A stretch of 64,000 bases of DNA, taken from assembly GCA_964388955.1 (NCBI GenBank), contig CAYMCO010000021.1, forward strand, positions 1 through 64,000, read 5' to 3'. Below the pieces are notes generated by a model that saw nothing but the letters and a program-made list of their open reading frames with translations, did not search any database and was not told where the DNA came from. The DNA comes from CAYMCO01 sp964388955. GTDB taxonomy: Bacteria; Chloroflexota; Anaerolineae; Anaerolineales; E44-bin32. This document shows positions 44,128 to 53,204 of this stretch, one piece after another (within the stretch, counting starts at the first letter, position 1; every line of letters starts with the position of its first letter). The translations under genes and the position numbers were made by a program.

Positions 44128-44547
44128 TCAGCCGCGCCCTTGAGTCGCGGCCAAGCGATCCCGAATTCTCTCTACGATGACCTGGGTGCTGGTGCCGGGG
44201 CCGAAGACCTCGGTCACCCCGAGCTCATGCAGGGTAGGAACATCCTCGTCCGGTATGATCCCCCCCACGAAACACGGAAGATCGCCCTGGCCTTGCCCCT
44301 CGAGCAGTTCCAGGATGCGGGGCACGAGAGCCATGTGCGCGCCCGAAAGGATGGAGATACCCACCGCGTCGACGTCTTCCTGCAACGCGGCCTCAGCGAT
44401 CATCTCCGGCGTCTGGCGCAATCCGGTGTAGATCACCTCCATCCCGGCGTCCCGCAGGGCTCTGGCAACCACCTTCGCGCCGCGGTCGTGGCCGTCCAGG
44501 CCCGGTTTGGCAACCAAGATGCGAATTCTGGATACTGTGTTCGTCAT
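44128..44547 (-). CDS. Cobalamin-binding domain/small subunit of an acyl-CoA mutase
   Basis: 139 aa, a stand-alone B12-binding domain like the C-terminal domain of methylmalonyl-CoA mutase. The lower-ligand motif DxHxxG is Asp18-Gly-His20-Asp-Arg-Gly23 (KPGLDGHDRG), followed by GISILSGAHM and the Gly-rich GGIIPDEDVP. ATG at 44547 has GGTGAG at 7 nt and is preferred over a GTG 12 nt upstream. A perfect -10 TATAAT (minus, 44595-44600) lies just upstream but lacks a clear -35. It needs a separate large subunit, encoded elsewhere. Confidence 0.93.
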   Translation of the reverse strand: MTNTVSRIRILVAKPGLDGHDRGAKVVARALRDAGMEVIYTGLRQTPEMIAEAALQEDVDAVGISILSGAHMALVPRILELLEGQGQGDLPCFVGGIIPDEDVPTLHELGVTEVFGPGTSTQVIVERIRDRLAATQGRG

Positions 44548-44806
44548 TCTCTGGCTCACCTGCCCAGATTCCGAGAGGCGCGTCCGCGCGGTGGATTATA
44601 CATCAGCGGTCAGCCTCTCCCCTTGCCCGCAAGAGCGCGCTCCACTATGGATCGGGATGGAGGCCAATTTGCATCATGAAAATGGTCGACGAGCGCGCGT
44701 CGACGCGTTTTCAGACGCCCCTCTCCACCTCCTGTGCAATCCGCTTTCGGCACCCTCGCGACCCGTCATTGCCGCGGCCACAACGGCCCCATGAGGGCTT
44801 GGCGCC

Positions 44807-45823
44807 TCACAAACCCGGCAGCCGATACAAGCTCATCGCGTCTCGTACGAGGCGCATTGTTTCCTGCGCTTCCACCCGCATCCGCTGCGTACCCTCAACC
44901 AGGATTTCCTGCAGCCTTTCCGGCTGCTCGGCGTAGCGCTGCCGACGCTCGCGGATGGGATCCAGGAACGCGTTGAGGGCGCGGATCAGCTTCTTCTTCA
45001 CCTCCACGTCACCCACCTTGCCCTCGCGATAGCGGTCCTTGAGGTCCGCGACTTCCGCCTTGTCGGGGTTGAAAGCGTCGTGAAAGATGAACACCGGATT
45101 GCCTTCCACCCGCCCGGGGATATCCGCCCGGACACGGTGGGGGTCGGTATACATACTCATGACCTTTTCGGAAACCGTGTCCGTGTCATCCGAGAGCAGG
45201 ATGGCGTTCCCCAGGGAACTGCTCATCTTCGATTGGCCATCGATGCCGACCAAGGTGGGCACCTCCCCGATCAGCACCTCGGGGATCGGAAATACCTCCC
45301 CGTATAGAAAGTTGAACCGGCGAGCGATCTCGCGCGTGACTTCCACATGGGCTTCATTATCCTTGCCCACAGGCACGAGGTTGGCACGTGGCAGCAGGAT
45401 GTCCGCAGCCTGCAGGACCGGATATCCCAGCAGCCCGAAGGGGAGGCTGTCCAGGTGCGCCGCCTTGGCCATATCCTTCAAGCTGGGCAACCGCTCCAAC
45501 CTGGGCACACTGACCAGCATTTCGAGGATCAAGTTGAGTTCGTAGGTCTCATGCACGGCCGACTGCAGGAAGATCACGCTCTCCCCCGGGTCTATCCCAA
45601 TGGCCAGATAATCCAGCAGAAGCTCGCGCACATTGGCTTCGATCCCCAATATCGAATCCTTGTCCGGGCGCGTTGTCAGCGTGTGCAGGTCAGCGATGAT
45701 GAAAAAGCACTCATACTCCTCCTGCAGCATGACCCTATTCTTGAGCGTGCCCACATAGTGCCCAAGGTGGGATGGACCGGTCGGCCGATCGCCGGTCAAT
45801 ATTCTGCCCCTTCCCTCAGTCAT
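44807..45823 (-). CDS. trpS: Tryptophanyl-tRNA synthetase
   Basis: Class Ic aminoacyl-tRNA synthetase charging tRNA-Trp, 338 aa. The ATP-binding HIGH motif is represented by GPSHLGHYVG near the N terminus and KMSSS is intact (DGQSKMSSSLG). Tryptophan-site GDRPTGPSH and VGKDNEAHVEVTREIARRFN match the bacterial family. No T-box leader is visible in the 102-bp gap to thioredoxin. Confidence 0.97.
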   Translation of the reverse strand: MTEGRGRILTGDRPTGPSHLGHYVGTLKNRVMLQEEYECFFIIADLHTLTTRPDKDSILGIEANVRELLLDYLAIGIDPGESVIFLQSAVHETYELNLILEMLVSVPRLERLPSLKDMAKAAHLDSLPFGLLGYPVLQAADILLPRANLVPVGKDNEAHVEVTREIARRFNFLYGEVFPIPEVLIGEVPTLVGIDGQSKMSSSLGNAILLSDDTDTVSEKVMSMYTDPHRVRADIPGRVEGNPVFIFHDAFNPDKAEVADLKDRYREGKVGDVEVKKKLIRALNAFLDPIRERRQRYAEQPERLQEILVEGTQRMRVEAQETMRLVRDAMSLYRLPGL

Positions 45824-45925
45824 CTCTCCTCCCGGTTCAACCTATATGCCAGCGATGATCAAATCAAGGCACAACGCCCGTCTATTTGGCGATGGCGGGC
45901 GCGGGCATGCACGCGGATCTCCGCA

Positions 45926-46261
45926 TCAATTGTGGCCCAAGTGCGGCCCTAGTTTCTCCAGAATGCGCTTCTTGGGAACGAAGCCCACAAGGCGCTCCTG
46001 TTCGTCGCCGTCCTTGAACAACATAAGGGTCGGCACCCCCATCACCCCGAAGCGTGTCGTCGTGTCCCCATTCTCATCGATGTCCAGCTTCACGACTTTC
46101 ACCCTGCCGTCCCACTCCTGGGCCAGCTCATCTACGATGGGGTCCAGCAGTTTGCAGGGATGGCACCATTCGGCGCCGAAATCGACCAACACCGGCATCT
46201 CGGCGTCAAGTACCTCTGCATCAAAGGTCCCATCGGTCACTTCAATCGGCTCTCGGCCCAT
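45926..46261 (-). CDS. Thioredoxin with WCHPC active site
   Basis: Small disulfide reductase, 111 aa, thioredoxin fold with VLVDFGAEWCHPCK (active-site Cys33 and Cys36) and the cis-proline GVPTLMLFK. The dipeptide between the cysteines is His-Pro instead of the almost invariant Gly-Pro, a change expected to raise redox potential toward that of oxidants/isomerases. AGGAG precedes the start. Convergently oriented with trpS in the same direction and divergent from hrcA. Confidence 0.95.
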   Translation of the reverse strand: MGREPIEVTDGTFDAEVLDAEMPVLVDFGAEWCHPCKLLDPIVDELAQEWDGRVKVVKLDIDENGDTTTRFGVMGVPTLMLFKDGDEQERLVGFVPKKRILEKLGPHLGHN

Positions 46262-46651
46262 GCTTCACTCCTGTTATGTTCGGTACAGTGATGTGCTCTC
46301 GCTCTGTGGTTAAGACGTGACGGCCAGGTCAAATCGTACTTATCCGTAGAGCAGGTGTCAAGCATGCACCGGTTTCAGGGCCTCCTGCACTTCAGGTCAC
46401 CCGCCCGCGATGTACGCGATCTGCGGGGCATGGCGCGGTTTTCTTGAGAGGGGCCGCTCGATATGCCACGTGCCAGGTCCCGCCCGAGAAATCCAAGGGC
46501 GCTCGAGGCGCGAGATTCGGCTCACTTTGTGCAAGCGGCAAGGGAGACCGCAGCTCTTGATGCGCGTCTCCCCGAGCCCGCCGACACTCGAGTTGCAGCC
46601 CGGATGCGCTTGGTAGCTTGAATTCCCTGCCGGGATGAAACGCACCCCGGC
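46262..46651. other. Thioredoxin-hrcA intergenic region
   Basis: 390 bp between divergent genes. No coding sequence is supported. A GGAGAC/GTCTCC hairpin is present around 46545-46575. No convincing thioredoxin promoter was found. Confidence 0.55.
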
Positions 46652-46681
46652 TTGACGATGGTTTCCCCGCCATGGTATCAT
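46652..46681 (+). promoter_or_regulatory. Promoter of the hrcA heat-shock operon
   Basis: -35 TTGACG (46652-46657), 18-nt spacer, -10 TATCAT (46676-46681), both 5/6. The start point at about 46688 places CIRCE immediately downstream, the usual layout for HrcA-repressed operons. Confidence 0.75.
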
Positions 46682-46694
46682 GGATTGTGGTCAA

Positions 46695-46721
46695 TTAGCA
46701 CTCTCCCTTCGAGAGTGCTAA
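46695..46721 (+). promoter_or_regulatory. CIRCE operator
   Basis: Exact consensus TTAGCACTC, a 9-nt spacer, and GAGTGCTAA. This is the HrcA-binding inverted repeat. It controls hrcA-grpE-dnaK-dnaJ-prmA. Confidence 0.98.
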
Positions 46722-46737
46722 TGATATGAGAGAGGTC

Positions 46738-47772
46738 ATGCCAGAGCTAACGGAACGCCAAGAAACGATACTGGCGCTGATCGTACACGAGTACACGGAT
46801 AGCGCTCGCCCAGTGGGTTCCAGTCGGCTGGTAAAACGCTACCAGCTGAGTCTCAGTTCTGCCACCGTCCGCAACGAGATGGCAGCTTTGACAGATGCCG
46901 ACCTGGTTCGCCAACCACATACATCCGCTGGTCGAGTACCGACGGAAAAGGGTTACCGCTACTTTGTCCGCCGGCTGCAGAAGGAAACCGAACTGCCGAT
47001 CCATGAGAAGCGTTTGATCAGCCACCAGTTTCATCAGGCGCGGGGGGACGTGGAGGAGTGGGTGCGATTGGCGGCTTCCGTTCTGGCGCAGCACTCGAAA
47101 TCCGCCTCCCTCGTCACCGCCCCTCACCCAGACAGGGCGGTATTCAAACATCTGGAATTGATCGAGACGCGTGGCTACCAAGCCTTGTTGGTATTAGTGC
47201 TGGAGGGCGGCGAGATTCGCCAACAGGTATTATCTCTGGCCAAGACCATTGGCCAGCAGAAATTGAGCGAGACGGCGCAGGAGATCACCCACGCCTGCCT
47301 GGGAAAAGATGCGGACGGTGTGGCCGCCCAAGCGCCGCATTTCGGCGCGCTGGGCGAGGAGGTCCTCCACCTGATCGAGGAGACAATGCGCCGGGCGGAT
47401 GACATTTTCGCGGGGGAAGTGTATCGCGACGGGCTGGCCTATGTGCTGCGGGAGCCCGAGTTCGCGCAGGCTGATACCGCCCTTAGGGCACTGCGGCTGT
47501 TGGAGGAGCGCAGTTTCCTGGATGAAGTGCTCGCCAAAGTACTCAGCCCTTCAGTTGGCGAAGGCGTACAGGTGGTGATCGGGGGCGAAGGGGCTTGGGA
47601 GGAGCTTCGGGACTGCTCCGTCGTATTGGCCCGCTACGGAGCCGCCGGCTACGCGACTGGCGCCCTGGGTGTGCTCGGTCCAACCCGCATGGCATACGGC
47701 AGGACCATTTCTGCTGTGCGGTACGTAGCGGGACTGATGAGTGATCTGGTAGTTGAGGCCTTTGCCGCTTAG
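46738..47772 (+). CDS. hrcA: Heat-inducible transcription repressor HrcA
   Basis: Winged-helix repressor that binds CIRCE and is kept active by chaperones; 344 aa. The N-terminal DNA-binding region includes TDSARPVGSSRLVKRY and SSATVRNEMAALT, followed by HTSAGRVPTEKGYRYFV. The start at MPELTERQ has GAGAG about 5 nt upstream; an ATG four codons earlier (46726) is also possible. First gene of the heat-shock operon. Confidence 0.96.
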   Translation: MPELTERQETILALIVHEYTDSARPVGSSRLVKRYQLSLSSATVRNEMAALTDADLVRQPHTSAGRVPTEKGYRYFVRRLQKETELPIHEKRLISHQFHQARGDVEEWVRLAASVLAQHSKSASLVTAPHPDRAVFKHLELIETRGYQALLVLVLEGGEIRQQVLSLAKTIGQQKLSETAQEITHACLGKDADGVAAQAPHFGALGEEVLHLIEETMRRADDIFAGEVYRDGLAYVLREPEFAQADTALRALRLLEERSFLDEVLAKVLSPSVGEGVQVVIGGEGAWEELRDCSVVLARYGAAGYATGALGVLGPTRMAYGRTISAVRYVAGLMSDLVVEAFAA

Positions 47773-47902
47773 CCAGCACTGTGCGCGGGATGCGAGTCCT
47801 CTGGGCCGTCGCGGAACGATCAGCTAGATCGTGAAGAGAAGCTGGTTTCGGCACTAGACCTGAAGATATTGCGCAAGTAGAACTTCGAGGAGCGGATTAA
47901 CC

Positions 47903-48625
47903 GTGAAAGAAACACAGCCAAGCCCTGAGAGCGAAGATCGCGATCCCAAGGGACATTCAAAGGACGGGAAAGAACCCGCCTTGGAGCCTGCGACGCCGAT
48001 CATAGCCGGGGATGCGGAGGAAGCCGCCGAAGATGCCGACAAAGAGGCCGCCCCCCCGGAGGCCGAAGCCGATCTTCCGGAGGAAGTGCCGGGAGAGACC
48101 GCGGAGGAGACCCCGGCTGCGGCCCCTGAGGAGATCGAGACGGAGGAAGTCTCCGAGGAGATCGAAGGGGATACCGGCCAGGAAATAAGCGCCCTTCGCC
48201 AAGAAGCGGATGAGTACCTCGATGGTTGGCAGCGTGCGCGGGCGGAGTTTGCGAACTACAAGCGGCGCACAGAACGTGAGATGGCGGAGATACGGGGACG
48301 CATCCGAGGCGATATGCTGGTGCGCATCCTGCCGGTGATCGATGACCTCGAACGGGCGCTTCGAGACAGGCCAACCGAAGTGGAAGCGGGCTCTTGGGCC
48401 AACGGCATCGAGTTGATCTATCGCAAACTGCTGGCCCTACTTGAGACGGAAGGCGTGCAGGAGATCGAGGCTCAGGGTGAGCAATTTGACCCCAAGCTGC
48501 ACGAGGCGCTTTCGCACGAGGAATCAGAAGAACGTGCAGAGGGCGAAATCATCGATGTCATCCAGAAGGGCTACCGAATGGGAGAGCGCGTGCTTCGGCC
48601 AGCCCTGGTCCGCGTGGCAAAGTAG
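47903..48625 (+). CDS. grpE: Nucleotide exchange factor GrpE
   Basis: DnaK nucleotide-exchange factor, 240 aa, GTG start with GAGGAG upstream. Residues 1 to about 95 are an unusually long acidic, Ala/Glu/Pro-rich low-complexity region. The coiled-coil and beta domain follow: RARAEFANYKRRTEREM, LPVIDDLERAL, and FDPKLHEALSH near the C terminus. It lies 11 nt before dnaK. Confidence 0.96.
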   Translation: MKETQPSPESEDRDPKGHSKDGKEPALEPATPIIAGDAEEAAEDADKEAAPPEAEADLPEEVPGETAEETPAAAPEEIETEEVSEEIEGDTGQEISALRQEADEYLDGWQRARAEFANYKRRTEREMAEIRGRIRGDMLVRILPVIDDLERALRDRPTEVEAGSWANGIELIYRKLLALLETEGVQEIEAQGEQFDPKLHEALSHEESEERAEGEIIDVIQKGYRMGERVLRPALVRVAK

Positions 48626-48636
48626 GAGAGGCTTGT

Positions 48637-50520
48637 ATGGGGAAGATCATTGGAGTTGACCTGGGAACAACCAACTCGGTGGTGGCCATCATGGAGGGCG
48701 GTGAGCCCACGGTCATTCCCTCCGCGGAGGGCGGGCGTCTGTTTCCCTCTGTCGTCGCTATCAACCCCCAAACGGGGGAAAGGCTGGTTGGACAAGTCGC
48801 CCGCAGGCAGGCGGTTGTCAACCCAGAGAACACCATCTTTTCAATAAAGCGCTTCATGGGGCGGAAATACTCCGACCCTGAGGTCCAGAAGGCTATGGAG
48901 CGCATCCCTTATCAGGTCAGCGCGGCCCCGAACGGCGATGTGCGAGTACACATGGGCGGGAAGGAGTACTCCCCCCCGGAGATTTCGGCCATGATACTCT
49001 CCAAGATCAAAGCCGATGCCGAGGCGTACACCGGTTCCGCCATCACCCAGGCGGTCATTACGGTGCCCGCGTACTTCAACGACAGCCAGCGCAGCGCCAC
49101 CAAGGACGCGGGCCGCATCGCCGGCCTGGAGGTACTGCGCATCATCAACGAGCCCACCGCATCGGCATTGGCCTATGGGCTGGATAAGAAAATCGACCAA
49201 ACCATCGCTGTCTATGACCTCGGCGGTGGCACTTTCGACATCTCAATCCTAGATGTCGGCGAAGGGGTTTTCGAAGTCAAGGCTACCAACGGGGATACTT
49301 TTCTCGGCGGGGACGATTTCGACCAGCGTATCATCGATCACGTAGCTGGGCAGTTCCTCAACGAGACCGGAATTGACCTGCGCTCCGACCGGCAAGCGCT
49401 GCAGCGCCTGCGGGAGGCAGCGGAGAAGGCAAAAATCGAGCTCTCCAGCACCATGGAATCGGAGGTCAATCTGCCCTTCATCTCCGCGGACGCATCGGGC
49501 CCCAAGCACCTGAACACTCGCCTAGGCCGCGCCAAACTGGAGCAGCTCACGGAGGATCTGGTTGGGCGCTCAATTGGTCCGTGTCGCCAGGCACTGAAGG
49601 ACGCCGGCCTGGGGGCAGAGGACATTGACGAGGTGATCCTGGTCGGCGGCATGACGCGCATGCCCGCCGTCCAGAGCGCTGTGAGGGGTTTCTTCGAGCG
49701 CGCCCCTCACAAGGGCGTCAACCCAGACGAAGTCGTGGCCGTGGGCGCCGCCATCCAGGCCGGGGTGCTTGGCGGCGAGGTGAAGGACGTGCTGTTGTTG
49801 GATGTCACCCCTCTCACCCTCTCGATCGAAACCTTGGGCGGCGTGGCAACCGCGCTCATCGAGCGCAACACGACCATCCCAACCCGCAAGACACAGGTCT
49901 TTTCCACCGCATCCGACAACCAGCATGAGGTTGAAATCCATGTGCTGCAAGGCGAGCGGGCCATGGCGGCGGACAACAAATCCCTGGGCAAGTTCACACT
50001 GGATGGGATACCGCCCGCCCCGCGCGGCGTACCGCAGATTGAGGTCACCTTCGACATTGACGCCAATGGGATCCTCAATGTCAATGCCCGCGACAAGGCC
50101 ACCAGCCGCAGCCAGAATATCACTATCAAAGGATCCTCCGGCTTGACCGAGGAGGAGATCGAAAAGCTCACCGAAGAGGCGGAGCAGCACGCTGAGCATG
50201 ATCGCGAACTGCGCGCACTGGCAGAAGCCCGCAACGCTGCCGACAACGCCATTTACTCGGCGGAGAAGCTTATCCGGGAGGCCGGCAACAAGATCGATGA
50301 GGGCGAGAGAGATTCCATCCAAACGCAAGTGCAGGCCACCCGCACAGCACTCGAATCGGACGATGCCGAGACGATCCGCGACGCGACCAGTGAACTGCTC
50401 AAGCTTTCGGGTCGACTGGCCTCCGAGGTACACGAGGAAACGCAATCCGCGGCGCAAGAGAACCCCCAGTCATCCCCAGACAACGTGGTTGAGGGCGAAT
50501 TCACTGAGTCCGAAGAATGA
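48637..50520 (+). CDS. dnaK: Chaperone DnaK (Hsp70)
   Basis: ATP-dependent Hsp70, 627 aa, full length. It has GVDLGTTNS (phosphate 1), the VITVPAYFND and VYDLGGGTFD blocks, and the hydrophobic linker VLLLDVTPLTL before the substrate domain. The C terminus ends in an acidic GEFTESEE. AGGAGAGG precedes the ATG. Cotranscribed with grpE and dnaJ under CIRCE. Confidence 0.98.
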   Translation: MGKIIGVDLGTTNSVVAIMEGGEPTVIPSAEGGRLFPSVVAINPQTGERLVGQVARRQAVVNPENTIFSIKRFMGRKYSDPEVQKAMERIPYQVSAAPNGDVRVHMGGKEYSPPEISAMILSKIKADAEAYTGSAITQAVITVPAYFNDSQRSATKDAGRIAGLEVLRIINEPTASALAYGLDKKIDQTIAVYDLGGGTFDISILDVGEGVFEVKATNGDTFLGGDDFDQRIIDHVAGQFLNETGIDLRSDRQALQRLREAAEKAKIELSSTMESEVNLPFISADASGPKHLNTRLGRAKLEQLTEDLVGRSIGPCRQALKDAGLGAEDIDEVILVGGMTRMPAVQSAVRGFFERAPHKGVNPDEVVAVGAAIQAGVLGGEVKDVLLLDVTPLTLSIETLGGVATALIERNTTIPTRKTQVFSTASDNQHEVEIHVLQGERAMAADNKSLGKFTLDGIPPAPRGVPQIEVTFDIDANGILNVNARDKATSRSQNITIKGSSGLTEEEIEKLTEEAEQHAEHDRELRALAEARNAADNAIYSAEKLIREAGNKIDEGERDSIQTQVQATRTALESDDAETIRDATSELLKLSGRLASEVHEETQSAAQENPQSSPDNVVEGEFTESEE

Positions 50521-50575
50521 TGGGGTTGATGCGCGCCCAGGCCAAACGCTCCAGACGAAGGTGAAGTAGTCCAGC

Positions 50576-51691
50576 ATGCCCGAACGACGAGACTATTACG
50601 AGATATTGGGGGTGGATCGCAACGCGACCCCCGACGACCTGCGCCGCGCATACAGAAAGCTGGCAAAGCAATACCATCCTGACGTAAACAAGGATCCCGA
50701 GGCCGAGGAGCACTTCAAGGAGATCAATGAGGCCTACGCGGTGTTGTCCGATGAGGATCGCCGCAGGACCTACGATCGCTTCGGCCACGAGGGTTTGAAG
50801 GGCCAGGCCTTTGACTTCGATTTTGGCTTCGGAGACATCTTCGAGGAGTTCTTCGGGTTCGGGATGGGAGGGCGTGGGCGGCGGAGCTCCCCCCGGCGCG
50901 GGGCGGATCTGCGCTACAACCTCACCATCGAATTCGAGGAGGCGGTATTCGGCGGTGAGAAGGAAATCGAATTCTCGCGCCACGAGACCTGCTCCAGGTG
51001 CCAGGGTAGCGGCGCCGAGCCCGGTACAAAACCTGAGACCTGCCCGACCTGCAATGGGACTGGCGAGGTGCGCCAGGTGCGGCAGACCTTCCTGGGATCC
51101 ATGGTCAATGTCACCACCTGTCCCAACTGCCGCGGCCGCGGCGAGATCATCACCACCCCTTGTACCAACTGCCGGGGACGAGGTCTAGAACAAAAGCAGG
51201 TGAAGCGGGTGATCAAGATCCCCGCCGGGGTGGACGAAGGGACCCAGATCCGGATGAGCGGGGAGGGGGAGCCGGGGGCCAACAAAGGCCCCACAGGGGA
51301 TCTATATGTATTCATTCGCATAAAGCCGCACGCCTACTTCAAACGCCGCAATTCAGATATCGTGCTCGACCTCAGCATCAATGTCGCTCAGGCCACGCTG
51401 GGCGCCGAAATCACGGTGCCCACTGTGGATGGCGACGAGACGCTCACTTTGCCCCGGGGCACCCAACCGGGCAAGGTGTTCCGGATGAAGGGCAAGGGCG
51501 TGCCGCATCTGCGCCGCAACGGGCGGGGAGACCAGCTGGTGGTAGTCGCAGTGGAGATCCCTCAGTCCCTCACCGAGAAGCAACGCGCACTCTTCGAGGA
51601 ATTGGCGGCGACCATGGGTCACGAACCCCACCTACAGGAACGCGGCTTCCTCGATCGTCTCAAAGACCTCCTGGGAGGCTTGGGCGATTGA
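50576..51691 (+). CDS. dnaJ: Chaperone DnaJ (Hsp40)
   Basis: Type-I J protein, 371 aa. The J domain with the HPD motif (YHPDVNKD) is at about 33-40, followed by a short Gly/Phe linker and the zinc-binding domain with four CxxCxGxG-type repeats (CSRCQGSG, CPTCNGTG, CPNCRGRG, CTNCRGRG), then the C-terminal beta domains. Its TGA overlaps the TTG start of prmA, so the two are coupled. Confidence 0.98.
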   Translation: MPERRDYYEILGVDRNATPDDLRRAYRKLAKQYHPDVNKDPEAEEHFKEINEAYAVLSDEDRRRTYDRFGHEGLKGQAFDFDFGFGDIFEEFFGFGMGGRGRRSSPRRGADLRYNLTIEFEEAVFGGEKEIEFSRHETCSRCQGSGAEPGTKPETCPTCNGTGEVRQVRQTFLGSMVNVTTCPNCRGRGEIITTPCTNCRGRGLEQKQVKRVIKIPAGVDEGTQIRMSGEGEPGANKGPTGDLYVFIRIKPHAYFKRRNSDIVLDLSINVAQATLGAEITVPTVDGDETLTLPRGTQPGKVFRMKGKGVPHLRRNGRGDQLVVVAVEIPQSLTEKQRALFEELAATMGHEPHLQERGFLDRLKDLLGGLGD

Positions 51692-52599
51692 AATGGCTTG
51701 AAGTGTCTATCACCCTCACGGGAGAGCTCGTCGAGCCTGTGGCGGAAGTATTCCAGCGCGTTTCTTCCTCGGGCGTGGCCTTAACGCCCTCCCGCAGGGG
51801 GGACACCCAAATCTCGGACTCCTCACCGATTACCCTTCACGCCTACATCCCTGTCGATTCTCAAACGGAAGCAAAGCGGCGCCAGATTGAGCGGCATCTT
51901 TCCCACTTGAACATGATCACCGCCATCCCGGAGCCCGAGTTCAAGGTGGTTGAAGAGCAGGACTGGGCGGAGGTCTGGAAATCGCGCTACCGACCGCTTC
52001 CGGTCGGGCAGCGCCTGCAGGTGGTCCCCAGTTGGCTGACCCCCGAAGGAGGGGGGCGCTTGGTCATCCACCTCGACCCGGGAATGGCCTTTGGGACTGG
52101 CACTCATCCGAGCACCCAGCTCTGCCTGGAGGCGCTGGAAGCGCATGTTCAGGGGGGCATGCTGGTGGCAGACATCGGATGTGGTTCCGGGATACTGAGC
52201 ATTGCCGCAGCGCTACTGGGCGCACGCCGAGTGCTGGCGTTCGACTCCGACCTCCATGCCGTGGATACGGCCAGGTCCAACGTTGACCGCAACGGCCTGG
52301 CCTCGCAGGTGGACGTGTCGCACGGCTCACTTCCCGAATTGCTGGCCGCCCTCGAAGACGACGGCCAGCGGGCGGACATCACCGTTGCCAATATCCTGGC
52401 AAGAGCGTTGGTCGGGATGCTCCATCAATCCCTACCCCAAACGCTGAGCGGAGACGGGCTGCTGATCCTATCGGGAGTTCTAGAGCAGCAGTTGAACGAG
52501 GTGCTGAAGGCCGCCCAGGAGGAGGGCATGGTGACCGTGGGCACTCCGGGAATGGGGGATTGGCGCGCGGTCCTGCTGAAAAAAGGACCGCCCCGATAG
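51688..52599 (+). CDS. prmA: Ribosomal protein L11 methyltransferase
   Basis: SAM-dependent methyltransferase for uL11, 303 aa. It starts at TTG (51688) overlapping the dnaJ stop as TTGA, with GGGAGG 9 nt upstream; a GTG five codons later is the alternative. SAM motif I VADIGCGSGILSIAAA and the TVANILAR motif of PrmA are clear. Its last codons (AAAAAAGGACCG...) double as part of the terminator of the convergent infA operon. Typical tail gene of dnaK-dnaJ operons. Confidence 0.94.
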   Translation: MKWLEVSITLTGELVEPVAEVFQRVSSSGVALTPSRRGDTQISDSSPITLHAYIPVDSQTEAKRRQIERHLSHLNMITAIPEPEFKVVEEQDWAEVWKSRYRPLPVGQRLQVVPSWLTPEGGGRLVIHLDPGMAFGTGTHPSTQLCLEALEAHVQGGMLVADIGCGSGILSIAAALLGARRVLAFDSDLHAVDTARSNVDRNGLASQVDVSHGSLPELLAALEDDGQRADITVANILARALVGMLHQSLPQTLSGDGLLILSGVLEQQLNEVLKAAQEEGMVTVGTPGMGDWRAVLLKKGPPR

Positions 52600-52614
52600 G
52601 ACGCGGGGCGATCC
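52579..52614 (-). terminator. Intrinsic terminator of the S1-rpsU-infA operon
   Basis: Minus-strand hairpin of CGGGGCGATCC / GGACCGCCCCG arms (52604-52614 and 52585-52595, 10 of 11 pairs, 8-nt loop) directly followed by six T's (52579-52584). It lies across the last codons of the convergent prmA. Confidence 0.85.
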
Positions 52615-52651
52615 TTCAAGGTCGACTCAGCCGGGCGGGGAAGGCACCCGG

Positions 52652-52903
52652 TCAACTCTCCTGGTCGGGCCGCACGCTCTGCTTCTTATAGCGATACGTG
52701 ATCCGGCCCCGGGTCAAGTCATAGGGCGACAACTCTACCCGAACCCGATCGCCTCTCAGAATGCGAATATAATACTTGCGCATCTTCCCAGATAGGTAGG
52801 CGAGCACGGTATGGCCGTTCTCAAGTTCCACATGGAATTGAGTCCCGGGAAGGGCCTCCGTCACCGTGCCTTCGACTTCGATCTTCTCTTCCTTCTTCCC
52901 CAT
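52652..52903 (-). CDS. infA: Translation initiation factor IF-1
   Basis: S1-like OB-fold factor that fills the ribosomal A site during initiation; 83 aa. The start MGKKEEKIEVEG is preceded by CGGAG; the frame runs on upstream but without homology. SGKMRKYYIRIL and the C-terminal LSPYDLTRGRITYR are diagnostic. About 11 residues longer than the usual 72 aa, from a lysine-rich N terminus and a KKQSVRPDQES tail. Confidence 0.96.
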   Translation of the reverse strand: MGKKEEKIEVEGTVTEALPGTQFHVELENGHTVLAYLSGKMRKYYIRILRGDRVRVELSPYDLTRGRITYRYKKQSVRPDQES

Positions 52904-52962
52904 CCGTATCTCCGATATCTCCCCTTGCTGCTTCAACTTCAAGACGCAGGCTCACACCCGCG

Positions 52963-53172
52963 TCACTGACTGCGGCGTTTTTCGATCTTGCGCTGGCGTC
53001 TGCGCAATCTGCGAATCGCCTTCTTGCGCTGGATCCGCCGCAACTCGCTCTTGGACACGAACCAGCGCTTGCGCCGGACTGTGCTCAGGATACCGCTCTT
53101 GGCAACTTTCTTCCGAAAGCGTTTCAACAGCTGTTCCTGCGATTCGTTCGGCCGCAAGAAGACCGTCGTCAT
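52963..53172 (-). CDS. rpsU: 30S ribosomal protein S21
   Basis: bS21, 69 aa from MTTVFLRPNESQ (two TTG codons precede the ATG in frame). It has the highly basic C terminus RRIQRKKAIRRLRRRQRKIEKRRSQ pattern and the helical LLKRFRKKVAKSGIL core. A GGTGA-type Shine-Dalgarno precedes it. It lies 32 nt after the S1-like gene and 59 nt before infA. Confidence 0.95.
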   Translation of the reverse strand: MTTVFLRPNESQEQLLKRFRKKVAKSGILSTVRRKRWFVSKSELRRIQRKKAIRRLRRRQRKIEKRRSQ

Positions 53173-53204
53173 CAACAATCACCTGCCTTTCCCATCGATA
53201 ATGC

